Below the pieces are notes generated by a model. That model had not been told where the DNA came from. It searched no databases and worked only from the letters and a program-made list of their open reading frames with translations. A stretch of DNA of 33,914 bases from Chloroflexota bacterium (GTDB lineage Bacteria; Chloroflexota; Dormibacteria; CF-121), in NCBI GenBank assembly GCA_005881215.1, contig VBDZ01000007.1, forward strand, positions 1 through 33,914, given 5' to 3'. Every line of letters begins with the position of its first letter. The first letter of the stretch is position 1. This document shows positions 1-9,236 of the stretch, piece after piece. The translations under genes were made by a program, and so were the position numbers.

Positions 1-624
1 TTCCAATCACGAGAAGAGAAGGTGGTCACCCTGGATGCGATCGCCGGTGCTCCCCCCACCGGAACGCAGATCCTGGAGACCGCGGCCGAACTCGGGATGC
101 ACGGGGAGCTGATCAAGACGTTTGACGAATGGCGGCAATGGGCGGCGTCGGTGCTGGAAAGCCACCTGGCATACCCGCCACTGCTGTTCTTCCGGTCGAG
201 TCACGACAACGAGGCCTGGGTCAATTCGTTCGGCGCCGTGATGGATGCGGCCGTTCTCGTAATGAGTACGGTGGCGGACGATTCCGAGGGGCCGGCGCGG
301 TTGATGTACACGGTCGGCAACCATCTTGTTGAGGATCTCGCCTGGTACTTTCAATACCACCGGCTCGACGATCCGATTGTCGAGCGAAGCGAGTTCGACC
401 AGGCGAAGGAGCGTCTCAAGATTGCCGGCTATCGATGCCGCGGCACGGAGGAGGCCTGGCGCGAGTTCGCCCGACTCCGATCAAAATACGCCTCGCCCCT
501 GAACCAGCTGGCGCGTCAGCTGGCGATCATTCCGGCGCAGTGGATCGGCGATCGCTCGTATCTTCCACACCGCGAACGCGAGCTGCCGCTGCGCAAGCGA
601 CGGACCGCGAGAAAGGAGCGCTAG
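1..624 (+). CDS. Conserved protein resembling the C-terminal region of ion-channel (two-pore K+ channel-like) family proteins; probably 5' truncated by the window edge
   Basis: Frame is open from base 1 through the listed start at 22 with no upstream stop; motif YPPLLFFRSSHDNEAWVNSFGAVMDAAVLVMST resembles the C-terminal tail of these proteins. Confidence 0.5.
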   Translation, partial: FQSREEKVVTLDAIAGAPPTGTQILETAAELGMHGELIKTFDEWRQWAASVLESHLAYPPLLFFRSSHDNEAWVNSFGAVMDAAVLVMSTVADDSEGPARLMYTVGNHLVEDLAWYFQYHRLDDPIVERSEFDQAKERLKIAGYRCRGTEEAWREFARLRSKYASPLNQLARQLAIIPAQWIGDRSYLPHRERELPLRKRRTARKER

Positions 625-625
625 G

Positions 626-1531
626 CTAGCCCTCGGCGAGCAGCTCGCGTCGAGCCGCGGCGAGCTCGCGCCGTTGCTGCGAGGTGGCTTTCGGATATCG
701 CGGATCGATCCTGACGAGCGCATCCACGATCACCGCCGCGGCCGCGATCCGCTCGAACCATTTATGGTCGGCTGGGATCACGTACCAGGGTGCCCACTCG
801 GTGCTGGTGTTGGTGAGGACGTCCGCGTAGGCCTTCTGATACGCGTCCCAATGTGCGCGCTCACGGACGTCGGCCGCAGTGAACTTCCAGTTCTTCTGGG
901 GTTTGTCGATCCGCGCCAGGAATCGCTGGCGCTGTTCCTCGCGGGAAAGGTTCAGGAACAGCTTGACCAGCTGGATGCCGTTCTCGGCCAGGTACCGCTC
1001 CCAGGCATTGATCGCCTTGAAGCGCTGCTTCCAGATGTCGGAGTCGCGATGGTCGGCAGGCAAGTGCTGGGTGTCGAGCAGCTCGGGATGAACCCGAACC
1101 ACGAGCACCTCCTCGTAGTGCGACCGGTTGAAGATGCCGATCATGCCGCGCCGCGGCAGCTTCTGTTCGTAGCGCCAGAGATAGTCGTGGTTCAACTCCT
1201 CGTCAGAGGGGACCTTGAAGGGGTGGACGTCCACCCACTGCGGATTCATGCCACTCATGACGTGCTTGATGGTGCTGTCCTTGCCGGCAGCATCGAGGCC
1301 CTGCAGGACCACGAGCAGGGCGTGCGTGTCCTGGGCGGCCAGCCGGTCCTGGTACTCGGTCAGCAGCGCGATGCCTTGCTGCAGCAGGTCCTGAGCCTTG
1401 CCGGCATCGTCCTTGCCGAAATCGGCCGTGAAGCCCGGATCGAAGTCCTTCGGCAACTTCACGCTCGCGCCAGGCTCGACGCGAAACCGCGCGGTCAGTT
1501 GCCGGAGGCGTTTCAGTCCGGGCTGGGCCAT
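626..1531 (-). CDS. ppk2: Polyphosphate kinase 2 family (polyphosphate:nucleotide phosphotransferase)
   Basis: 301 aa; LLVVLQGLDAAGKDSTIKHVMSGMNPQWVDVHPFKVPSDEELNHDYLWRYEQKLPRRGMIGIFNRSHYEEVLVVRVHPE is the typical PPK2 Walker A/lid region. Confidence 0.95.
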   Translation of the reverse strand: MAQPGLKRLRQLTARFRVEPGASVKLPKDFDPGFTADFGKDDAGKAQDLLQQGIALLTEYQDRLAAQDTHALLVVLQGLDAAGKDSTIKHVMSGMNPQWVDVHPFKVPSDEELNHDYLWRYEQKLPRRGMIGIFNRSHYEEVLVVRVHPELLDTQHLPADHRDSDIWKQRFKAINAWERYLAENGIQLVKLFLNLSREEQRQRFLARIDKPQKNWKFTAADVRERAHWDAYQKAYADVLTNTSTEWAPWYVIPADHKWFERIAAAAVIVDALVRIDPRYPKATSQQRRELAAARRELLAEG

Positions 1532-1640
1532 GCACTCAGCCTGTGCTGGCGTTGACAGTTACACAAATATGTAGTAGTTTGGGCCCGTGGCCCGAGTCGT
1601 GGGGGGCGGCGAACTCGATCGTCGACCGATGGCGAGGCGA

Positions 1641-3560
1641 TCAGTTCGCTGGACCGGGCGACCCGGCCCCGGTCGCCACCCGTTGCTGGCGAAGCCAGCG
1701 GACCAGCTCGGCGACGACCTCGTAGCGGCCAAAGGACGGCATCAGGTAGACGCCCTGGATCAGGTGGCGCGTATCGTCGAGCAACTCGCGCGATTGCTGC
1801 AGGCCTTCCGCGATGCCGTTTTCGCCGGCCTGGCGCATCCGCTCGCGCAACGGCTGCGGCACGACGATGCCGGGGACCTCGTTGTGCATGAACTCGGCGT
1901 GGCGGAAGGACTGCAGCGGGAGCACGCCGAGCAGGAAGGGAATCGGCAACGGGCCGGTCCGCTCGAAGAACCGCTCCAACGTGCTCAGGTCATAAAGGGG
2001 CTGGGACATGGCGACCTGCGCGCCGGCATCGATCTTCTGCCGAAACCGGTCGATCTCGTGATCGAGGTCCTCGGCCGACGGGTTCACCGCGCAGGCGATG
2101 GTGAAGCTCGCGGGCCGACCGATGGACGTGCCCAACCAGTCGTAGCCGTCGTTGAGCCGCTGGAGGATCTTGATCAGCCCAATGGAGTCGACGTCCCACA
2201 CGCCGGTGGCGGACGGGTAGTCGCCGATGCGGGGCGGGTCACCGGTCAGCGCGATGATGTTCCGGATGCCGAGGGCATGGGCGCCGATCAATTCCGCCTG
2301 CAGCGCCATCAGGTTCTTGTCGCGTGAGGTGAAGTGGATCAGGGTATCGATGCCCACCTGGGACTGGATCATCAGCGCCAGGGAGAGGGCGCTCATGCGG
2401 ACGCGCGCCATCGGGCTGTCGCCGATGTTGATGGCGTCCGCGCCGGCCTCCTTGACGAGTTGGGCGCCGGCGATGCATTTCGACGGATTGAGGCCCCGAG
2501 GCGGATCGATCTCGACGCTGACGACGAACTTGTGATCGGCGAGCCGCTGCGCGAAGGGGGTGGGGGGCAACTGCTCCGCGGGGTTTAGATCGACCGGGAT
2601 GGCGGTTGAGGCGATCGGTTTTCGAATGGGAGTGGTGGCCCCGATCGGCCTGAGGGCTGCGCGCATGGCGGCAATGTGGGCTGGGGTGGTGCCGCAGCAG
2701 CCACCGATGTAGGCCACGCCGAGGTCGGCCGCCTGCCGGGCGAAGGTTGCGAAGTACTCGGGGGTGGCGAAGTAGAAAAACCGCCCCTCGACGCGGGCCG
2801 GCAGTCCGGCGTTTGGCTGACCTGAGAGCGGAAGCCGGGTCTGCTGTCGCATGGCCTCGAGTACCTGCAGCGCGACCTGGGGGCCGACCCCGCAGTTGAC
2901 CCCGATCACGTCGACGCCCGCCCGCTCCAGTGCCTGGACCACCTGGCTCGGCTCTTCGGCGCTGAGGGTCAGGCCGTCCTCCGCAAACGTCATCTGGGCG
3001 ACGATCGGGAGGTCAGCCGTTTTGCGAGCGGCGCTGACCGCGGCCAGCAGCTCGGGCAGGTTGGTGAAGGTTTCCAGCACCAGCAGGTCGGCGCCACCTT
3101 CCAGGAGGGCGGCGATCTGTTCTTCGAAGGCGACGGTCGCCTGGGCGATCGTGATCCGCCCGATCGGCTCGAGTTGCTGGCCGATGGGGCCGACCGAGCC
3201 GGCGATGAAGACCGGTTCACCCGAGATTTCGCGGGCTTCGCGGGCCAGTTTGACGGCGCGGAAGTTGATGTCGCGAACCCGAGTTTCGAGGCCGTGGCGG
3301 GCGAGCTTGATCCGGTTGGCCCCGAAGGTATTGGTCTCGATCAGCTCGGCGCCCGCCGAAATGTACGCTCGGTGAATTTCCTCGACGATCCTCGGCTCGG
3401 TGAGGTTGAGCTCGTCGAAGCAGCGCTCGAAGCTGACGCCCCGGGCGTGGAGCTGGGTGCCCATGGCGCCGTCACCCAGCAGCGGCCCCCGCCGGAGCCG
3501 CTCCAGGAACGGATGGGCGCGCCGGTCTGTCGGAATCGAGCCTGCCGCCATGGAGCGCAA
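1641..3560 (-). CDS. Bifunctional homocysteine S-methyltransferase / methylenetetrahydrofolate reductase
   Basis: 639 aa; N-terminal GDGAMGTQLHARGV, GVNCGVGP and GGCCGTTPAHI (homocysteine methyltransferase), C-terminal MetF-like FVVSVEIDPPRG...DAINIGDSP...ALTGDPPRIGDYP. Confidence 0.93.
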   Translation of the reverse strand: MRSMAAGSIPTDRRAHPFLERLRRGPLLGDGAMGTQLHARGVSFERCFDELNLTEPRIVEEIHRAYISAGAELIETNTFGANRIKLARHGLETRVRDINFRAVKLAREAREISGEPVFIAGSVGPIGQQLEPIGRITIAQATVAFEEQIAALLEGGADLLVLETFTNLPELLAAVSAARKTADLPIVAQMTFAEDGLTLSAEEPSQVVQALERAGVDVIGVNCGVGPQVALQVLEAMRQQTRLPLSGQPNAGLPARVEGRFFYFATPEYFATFARQAADLGVAYIGGCCGTTPAHIAAMRAALRPIGATTPIRKPIASTAIPVDLNPAEQLPPTPFAQRLADHKFVVSVEIDPPRGLNPSKCIAGAQLVKEAGADAINIGDSPMARVRMSALSLALMIQSQVGIDTLIHFTSRDKNLMALQAELIGAHALGIRNIIALTGDPPRIGDYPSATGVWDVDSIGLIKILQRLNDGYDWLGTSIGRPASFTIACAVNPSAEDLDHEIDRFRQKIDAGAQVAMSQPLYDLSTLERFFERTGPLPIPFLLGVLPLQSFRHAEFMHNEVPGIVVPQPLRERMRQAGENGIAEGLQQSRELLDDTRHLIQGVYLMPSFGRYEVVAELVRWLRQQRVATGAGSPGPAN

Positions 3561-3635
3561 TAGTAAGGTAGCGGGCCGAATTCCGGGTTCGTAGTCGCAA
3601 GGTGAGTTGGGTGCAGGGAGTTACTTCTCTGCGGC

Positions 3636-5150
3636 ATGCCTGACCCGAGTTCGCCCGGTTCGACCAAGCATGTGGTCGTCATCGGTGCCGGGCCCGCCGG
3701 GTTGTCGGCCGCCTACGAGCTGACCCGGCACCGAACGCCGGTAACGGTGGTCGAAAAGGACCCCCTTACGGTCGGCGGCATCGCCCGGACCCTCGAGTTC
3801 ATGGGCTGCCGGTTCGATGTCGGCCCCCATCGGTTCTTCTCGAAAAGTGCCGAGATCGAGGCGCTCTGGACAGAGATCCTTGGCGATCGGATCCAGCCGG
3901 TTAGGCGGCTGACTCGGATCCAGTATCGAGGGAAGTTTTTTGACTATCCGATCCGGGCGTCCAACGCCTTTTGGAACCTGGGACCGTTCGAAACGGCACG
4001 CTGCCTGGCGAGCTACGCGCAGGCGCGGCTGCACCCGGTAGTCGAGCCCAAGTCCTTCGAGGACTGGGTCTCGAACCAGTTCGGTCACCGATTGTTCGAG
4101 ATTTTCTTCAAGACCTATACCGAGAAGGTGTGGGGGATTTCCACCCGCGAGCTGTCGGCCGATTGGGCGGGGCAGCGAATCCGCGGATTGAACCTGGTGG
4201 AGGTCATTCGGAACGCCCTGCTCCCGGCCGGACTGCGGGGCGGCGGTGAGCAGGCGATTGTGAAGACTCTTGTCGATTCATTCCGCTATCCACGCCTGGG
4301 TGCCGGTCAGATGTGGGAAACCGTCGCGGCCCGGCTCGCCGCCGACGGCCATCCGGTCCGACTGGGCGAGGAGGTGGTCGGCGTTCGGCATGCCGGCGGC
4401 CGGGTGCTATCGGTCGTGCTGCGCGACGGCCGAGGGTCCACCCTCGACCTGCTTGGGTCAGAGTTCATCAGCACGATGCCGATCCGCGAGCTGATCGCCA
4501 AGTTGCAACCGGCCGCGCCGTCGATCGTGCGTGCGGCGGCTGAGGCCCTCGGTTACCGTGATTTCATTACGGTGAACCTGGTGGTGGACCGCGCCGAAGT
4601 CTTTCCGGACCAGTGGATTTATGTGCATGACCCGGGCGTCAAGGTGGGGCGGATCGCGAACTTCAAGAATTTCAGTTCGGCGATGGTGGCGGACGGCGGA
4701 TTGAGCGGGCTCGGCATGGAGTATTTCTGTTTCGAGCACGACGGCATGTGGAGCTGGCCGGACCGGGATCTGCTGGACCTCGGCCGGCGCGAGCTGGTCG
4801 CGCTTGGCATCTGCCGGGCGGACGAGGTGAAGGCCGGCATGGTCTACCGGCAGCCGAAAGCCTATCCCGTCTATGACGGCGAATATCAACACCACCTCGA
4901 GGTGATCCGCGAATGGTTAACGCGGGCGCTGCCGAACCTGTGGTTGGTCGGGCGTAATGGCATGCATCACTACAACAACCAGGACCATTCGATGATGACG
5001 GGGATCCTGGTGGCGCGGAATATCGCGACGGGGACCAGCTACGATCCGTGGCTGGTCAACACCGACGCCGAGTACCAGGAAGAGGAACGGGCGGGGGAGG
5101 GGTCGTCAGTTGAGGGCGGCCGGCAGGTCCCACAGCGAATCGCGAGTTAG
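3636..5150 (+). CDS. FAD-dependent oxidoreductase (amine oxidase / UDP-galactopyranose mutase-like)
   Basis: 504 aa; N-terminal dinucleotide fold HVVVIGAGPAGLSAAYELTRHRTPVTVVEKD; C-terminal WLVGRNGMHHYNNQDHSMMTG. Confidence 0.88.
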   Translation: MPDPSSPGSTKHVVVIGAGPAGLSAAYELTRHRTPVTVVEKDPLTVGGIARTLEFMGCRFDVGPHRFFSKSAEIEALWTEILGDRIQPVRRLTRIQYRGKFFDYPIRASNAFWNLGPFETARCLASYAQARLHPVVEPKSFEDWVSNQFGHRLFEIFFKTYTEKVWGISTRELSADWAGQRIRGLNLVEVIRNALLPAGLRGGGEQAIVKTLVDSFRYPRLGAGQMWETVAARLAADGHPVRLGEEVVGVRHAGGRVLSVVLRDGRGSTLDLLGSEFISTMPIRELIAKLQPAAPSIVRAAAEALGYRDFITVNLVVDRAEVFPDQWIYVHDPGVKVGRIANFKNFSSAMVADGGLSGLGMEYFCFEHDGMWSWPDRDLLDLGRRELVALGICRADEVKAGMVYRQPKAYPVYDGEYQHHLEVIREWLTRALPNLWLVGRNGMHHYNNQDHSMMTGILVARNIATGTSYDPWLVNTDAEYQEEERAGEGSSVEGGRQVPQRIAS

Positions 5151-5178
5151 CGCCGATATACTGGTTCCCGCCTGGCGT

Positions 5179-5253
5179 TCCGGAGTAGCTCAACGGTAGA
5201 GCAGCGCGCTGTTAACGCGACGGTTCCCGGTTCGAATCCGGGCTCCGGAGCCA
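5179..5253 (+). tRNA. tRNA-Asn (anticodon GTT), CCA encoded
   Basis: Cloverleaf: acceptor TCCGGAG/CTCCGGA, anticodon loop CTGTTAA, T-arm CCCGGTTCGAATCCGGG, discriminator G then CCA. Confidence 0.95.
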
Positions 5254-5298
5254 ACCCCTTTCACACCTGCAATCGCGGGTAGGCCAAATCAGCCTGGG

Positions 5299-6549
5299 TC
5301 ACGCGGCGCGCTGTGAAGCGGAGCCCGCCGTGACGGCCTCGCGTCGGACGAGGTAAACCCCGGCGACCACCAGCAAGAGCCCGCCCAGGACGCTGGCATT
5401 GGCGTAGAGGCCGTGCCAGCCGGGGGCGGCTCGAGCCAGCGCGAAATACCAGTCGTCAACCGTCCCCGCGATCCATGAAAGTGCGATGAAAGCGACGGCT
5501 CCGGCAGTCAGCAGCCATGGGTCTCGGCGATGAAACCCGGCCGAGACAACCATCCACAGGAGAGGGAAAGAGAAGACGTAATAGTGCTGCCACGCATTCG
5601 GCACGACCAGCGGCAGGCATGCGAGAAGAAGCGCGTCGTGAAGGCGATCGTTGGGCCTCCCCATGACTGAGACCGCAACACCGGCCACGAGGGCGAGGGG
5701 CAGGACGATGCTGGTCACCGTGGCAAGCGTCGGGGAAACCAACAGCGGCTTCTGGAAGGGGTTCATGGTCAGCGTGCGAACCACGGCCGCCGCGATTGAC
5801 TGGTTTCCCGGCGACGGACTCGTTGCGCCCAGGTGGCCAACCAGGACGCCGGCCACGTATTCGGGCCACAGCGTAGCAACGAATGGCCAGGTGACGACGG
5901 TGGCCCCGCCGATGACCACGATTGCCCAAACCAGCGCGCGCCAACGGCCGCGGAGAATCAGCGAGCCGCCGACCAGCAAGGGAAAGAGCTTGAAGAGGCT
6001 TGCCAGACCGAGGGCCAGGCCGGCCCCAACCTCGGCGCGCTTCGAGGCCAGACGTCCGGCGATCCAGGCCCCGAGCAAGGCGACGATACCGACCTGTCCC
6101 AGGGCGAAGTTCGTCAGCAACGGATAAAAGAACACCGCGAGCAGGGTGACGGCCGCGAGCCGGGTGGGCGTTCGTGGCTTCGCCAGGTCCCACAGGAGCC
6201 ATGCAAGCGCCGCGACTCCGGCCAGCGTCCACAAACTGGCGGCGGCCTGCCGGGGTATATGCGCGAGGGCTAGAGCTAGCGGTAGCGTGAATGGCGGGAA
6301 GACGTAGCCACCGCCGATCTCCCCCGGCCTGTGACTGAGGTAGACGTGGTAAGGATCCAGACCACGCTGCCAGTCGAGTGCCCCGTCAAGGTGCGCATAG
6401 AGGTCCAACAGTGGCAGCGGACTGACCAGATAGCGAAAGAACGCCAGCACGCAGAGGGTTGCCACAAGCGCCGACAGCAGCGCCACGAACTTTGGGTCGA
6501 AGAACGTGCGCACACCCCACGGGGCACGCGGCGCTCCCTCCACGACCAT
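5299..6549 (-). CDS. Glycosyltransferase family 87 (DUF2029)-like polytopic membrane protein
   Basis: 416 aa with many TM helices; YAHLDGALDWQRGLDPYHVYLSHRPGEIGGGYVFPPFTLPLALAL and GLALGLASLFKLFPLLVGGSLILRGRWRA. Confidence 0.8.
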   Translation of the reverse strand: MVVEGAPRAPWGVRTFFDPKFVALLSALVATLCVLAFFRYLVSPLPLLDLYAHLDGALDWQRGLDPYHVYLSHRPGEIGGGYVFPPFTLPLALALAHIPRQAAASLWTLAGVAALAWLLWDLAKPRTPTRLAAVTLLAVFFYPLLTNFALGQVGIVALLGAWIAGRLASKRAEVGAGLALGLASLFKLFPLLVGGSLILRGRWRALVWAIVVIGGATVVTWPFVATLWPEYVAGVLVGHLGATSPSPGNQSIAAAVVRTLTMNPFQKPLLVSPTLATVTSIVLPLALVAGVAVSVMGRPNDRLHDALLLACLPLVVPNAWQHYYVFSFPLLWMVVSAGFHRRDPWLLTAGAVAFIALSWIAGTVDDWYFALARAAPGWHGLYANASVLGGLLLVVAGVYLVRREAVTAGSASQRAA

Positions 6550-6742
6550 TACCCAACTACAACCGGTCGAGTCTGGATAAGGTTCGCGTTTGCCGATTCA
6601 GGACCCAGCATTTCCCGATTCGTGACTCTGCCGTGACGACGCCTCGAACGGCGCGGCGAGCCACCCACCAGCCGGGGTCGGAGACAAACGGGTTTGCCTT
6701 TTCGCGCGAATGGGAACGTCTTATTTAGATGCGCTGTTTTCT

Positions 6743-6750
6743 GCTATAAC
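6743..6750 (+). promoter_or_regulatory. Possible extended -10 promoter element (TGCTATAAC) for the SPFH gene
   Basis: TGn-TATAAC about 45 bp upstream of the ATG; GGAGG Shine-Dalgarno just before ATG 6795. Confidence 0.4.
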
Positions 6751-6794
6751 GCGGGTTGGCGACACGGTCGCCGGATCCAGTTTTGGAGGTTTAG

Positions 6795-7898
6795 ATGGGT
6801 ATCTTCGGTCAGGAGGTCCGGCGCGAGTTCATCGCCCGTCCCGATACCGCGAAGGGCCAGATTCTGTTCAAGTGGCCCGACACCAACATCCGCAAGCTGA
6901 CCCAGCTGACGGTCGAGCAGGATGAACTGGCCGTCTTCTTCCGCGACGGTCGGGTGCAGGGCACCATCCAGCCCGGCCGGGTGACACTCGATTCCTCGGA
7001 GATTCCGTTCCTTGGCATCCTGGTCGACGCGGCCAGCGGTGGCAACCTCTTCCGGACAGAGCTCTATTTCATCTCGACCCGCGAGTTCCCAAATCTGCCC
7101 TTCGGTGGCGCGGTCGACAACGTCATGGATCCGCAGACCAACCTGGGGGTGGGCCTGCGCGTCTTTGGCGAGTACTCCCTCAAGGTGATCGAGCCGCAGT
7201 CGTTGATCGTCAACCTGGTGGGAACGCAAAATCTCTCGACCAATGACGAGATCACCGACTGGCTGCGGGAGCAACTGCTCAAGACCCTTCGGACCGACGT
7301 GGTGTCACACGTGGTGAGCAGCGGCTGGCCGCTGCTCGGCATCGCGGCGCATACCGACGAGATCGAATCCGAAACGATCGCCCAGGTGCAACGCAACATC
7401 AATACCTACGGCTTGCAGATCGTTCGACTCGGCAACTTCACCATCACCTTGAAGCCCGAGGACGAGGACAAGCTCAAGAACTTCCTGCATGACGTCCAGT
7501 ACACCAAGCTGGCCGGCGGGTTCCAGCAGTACGCGGCCGGCCAGGCGATGATCGGCGCCGGGCAGGGACTGGCGCAGGGCCCCGGCCAGGGCGGCGGCGT
7601 CAACCCGGCCTTCCTCGGGGTGGGCCTGGGCATGGGCGGACTGGTCGCCGGCCAGATGGGCCAGACGCTGGCGGCGGGCGGTCAGATTCAGGTCCGCTGC
7701 GCCAACTGTCACGCGCTGAACGCGGAGAACGCAAAGTTCTGCAGCAGCTGCGGCCAGGCGCTGTCGCCGGCCCCGGCGCCCGCCGGCGCCACCGTGGCCT
7801 GTCCAAAATGCGGCACCCAGAACGCCGCCAACGCGAAGTTCTGCACCAACTGCGGCCAATCACTCACCGGCGGAGGCACACCGGCTCCGGCGTCGTGA
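6795..7898 (+). CDS. SPFH-domain protein (virion-core/YdjI-like) with two C-terminal zinc ribbons
   Basis: MGIFGQEVRREFIARPDTAKGQILFKWPDTNI...TVEQDELAVFFRDGRVQGTIQPGRVTLDSSEIPFL; CANCHALNAENAKFCSSCGQ and CPKCGTQNAANAKFCTNCGQ; good SD. Confidence 0.88.
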   Translation: MGIFGQEVRREFIARPDTAKGQILFKWPDTNIRKLTQLTVEQDELAVFFRDGRVQGTIQPGRVTLDSSEIPFLGILVDAASGGNLFRTELYFISTREFPNLPFGGAVDNVMDPQTNLGVGLRVFGEYSLKVIEPQSLIVNLVGTQNLSTNDEITDWLREQLLKTLRTDVVSHVVSSGWPLLGIAAHTDEIESETIAQVQRNINTYGLQIVRLGNFTITLKPEDEDKLKNFLHDVQYTKLAGGFQQYAAGQAMIGAGQGLAQGPGQGGGVNPAFLGVGLGMGGLVAGQMGQTLAAGGQIQVRCANCHALNAENAKFCSSCGQALSPAPAPAGATVACPKCGTQNAANAKFCTNCGQSLTGGGTPAPAS

Positions 7899-8821
7899 GC
7901 CTGAAACGCCGATTCGCGCTCGCGGCACTGCTCGCGCTCGCCGTGCTGCTGATGAGCCCGCTGCTGGTTCTCGCCCGCGCCGGCGGCGGCGAGAGTTTTG
8001 GCGGCGGCGGGGGAAGTTTTGGCGGGGGTGGTGGCTACAGCGGCGGATACGGTGGCGGCGGGTTTGGCGGGGGCGGCTTCTTGCTGCCCTTCTTCCTGCT
8101 CGGGGGCGGCGGCGGCGGGTTCTTCGTCTTCCTCTTCATCCTCTTCGCGCTGTTCCAGCTCTATCGGCGGATGAGCTTCGGCAACCCGGTCCAGGCATCC
8201 AACTGGGGGCCGGCCTACGCCCCCATGGCGCAGATGCGTTCCACCGTGACCGAGGACCTGGCCGCGCTTCAGGCGAAGGATCCCAACTTCAACCAGCAGA
8301 TCTTTCTCGATCGCGCCCAGGCCGCCTTCTTCGCGCTGCAAAAGGCGTGGATGGATCGGAATCTCGAGCCCGCCCGGGTCTACATGTCGGATGGGATTTA
8401 CCATCGCTGGAGGACCCAGATCGATGCCATGATCGCGGCGCACAAGCGGAACGTGCTCGACAACCTGGTGATCGGCGGCGTCCAGATCGTCAAAGTGCAA
8501 ACCGACCCCAACTTCGACACCATCACGGTCCGGATCGACGCCAGCGCGGCCGACTACGAGGTCGATGACACGACCGCCAACAAGGTCATCTACGGCTCGC
8601 GCGACTCGAAGCCGTTCACCGAGTATTGGACCTTCATCCGCAGCGGTACCGCGCGGACCAAGGCCGGGGAGGCGGCCGAGGTCACCCAGTGCCCCAACTG
8701 CGGCGCCCCCCTGTCGATCAACGAGTCGGGCGTGTGCAGCTATTGCAAAGCGACCGTGACCAGCGGGCAGTTCGGCTGGGTCCTCGATAACATCACCCAG
8801 GCATCGGAGTGGCAAGGATGA
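7895..8821 (+). CDS. TIM44-like domain protein with signal peptide/TM, Gly-rich linker and C-terminal zinc ribbon
   Basis: GTG start in GTGA overlap with the SPFH gene; RAGGGESFGGGGGSFGGGGG; DRAQAAFFALQKAWMDRNLEPARVYMSDGIYHRW; CPNCGAPLSINESGVCSYC. Confidence 0.82.
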   Translation: MSLKRRFALAALLALAVLLMSPLLVLARAGGGESFGGGGGSFGGGGGYSGGYGGGGFGGGGFLLPFFLLGGGGGGFFVFLFILFALFQLYRRMSFGNPVQASNWGPAYAPMAQMRSTVTEDLAALQAKDPNFNQQIFLDRAQAAFFALQKAWMDRNLEPARVYMSDGIYHRWRTQIDAMIAAHKRNVLDNLVIGGVQIVKVQTDPNFDTITVRIDASAADYEVDDTTANKVIYGSRDSKPFTEYWTFIRSGTARTKAGEAAEVTQCPNCGAPLSINESGVCSYCKATVTSGQFGWVLDNITQASEWQG

Positions 8822-9174
8822 GCCAGCAAGACCAACCGCCGCCGGAGCCGACCCCGCCGCGCCTCCCGGAGCCGCCGCGGTCCTCGCCGCCACCCGCGGT
8901 GCCGGAACGCGCCGACTCGAGTGGCTGGTCGCAGCCGCCCGCCGCGCAATCGCCCGGGCCGCCCGGAGCGTTTGTCGACCGGCCGGCTGGCCCATCCGGG
9001 CCATCGCTGCCTCCAGGCGCCGGGTCGCCGGTGGCGCCAGGTCCCCCCATGTCGGTGCAGCCGCCCATCCGCGACACGCCGATCAATATGTCGGCCCTGC
9101 TGGCGATCGCGGGAGGCGTGATCGTCCTGATCATCGTCATCGTGGTGCTCGTTGCGGCGCTCCACCCGCGCTAG
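8818..9174 (+). CDS. Small Pro-rich protein with a C-terminal transmembrane helix
   Basis: ATG in ATGA overlap with the preceding gene; MSQQDQPPPEPTPPRLPEPP...ALLAIAGGVIVLIIVIVVLVAALHPR. Confidence 0.7.
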   Translation: MSQQDQPPPEPTPPRLPEPPRSSPPPAVPERADSSGWSQPPAAQSPGPPGAFVDRPAGPSGPSLPPGAGSPVAPGPPMSVQPPIRDTPINMSALLAIAGGVIVLIIVIVVLVAALHPR

Positions 9175-9199
9175 GTTTTCCGATTCAAGCGCTGTGGTG

Positions 9200-9228
9200 T
9201 CGACATATACACAACATTGTGTTAGTAT
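9200..9228 (+). promoter_or_regulatory. Candidate promoter TCGACA-17bp-TAGTAT with ACACAA-CA-TTGTGT dyad in the spacer
   Basis: -35-like TCGACA 9200-9205, -10-like TAGTAT 9223-9228, inverted repeat 9209-9222, GTG start 9 nt downstream. Confidence 0.5.
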
Positions 9229-9236
9229 GACCGGCG

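Noticed and set aside
674-1555. Long plus-strand ORF (293 aa) over ppk2
   Set aside because: Antisense to a clear PPK2 coding sequence; long opposite-strand ORFs are expected in high-GC DNA.
1587-2327. Plus-strand 246-aa ORF beginning at a promoter-like site
   Set aside because: Fully antisense to the MetF/homocysteine methyltransferase gene, with low-complexity composition typical of shadow ORFs; only the promoter-like motif was kept as a finding.
5085-5115. GGGCGGGGGAGGGG as another palindromic repeat copy
   Set aside because: Lacks the CCCTCCCC left arm; ordinary GC-rich coding at the end of the amine oxidase gene.
7981-8130. GGC-rich tract that looks like a DNA tandem repeat
   Set aside because: Encodes the Gly-rich linker of the TIM44-like protein; irregular codon-level repeats, not a mobile or CRISPR repeat.
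7709-9004. Minus-strand 431-aa ORF
   Set aside because: Shadow of the SPFH/TIM44-like genes; Ala/Gly/Arg-rich with no recognisable domain.
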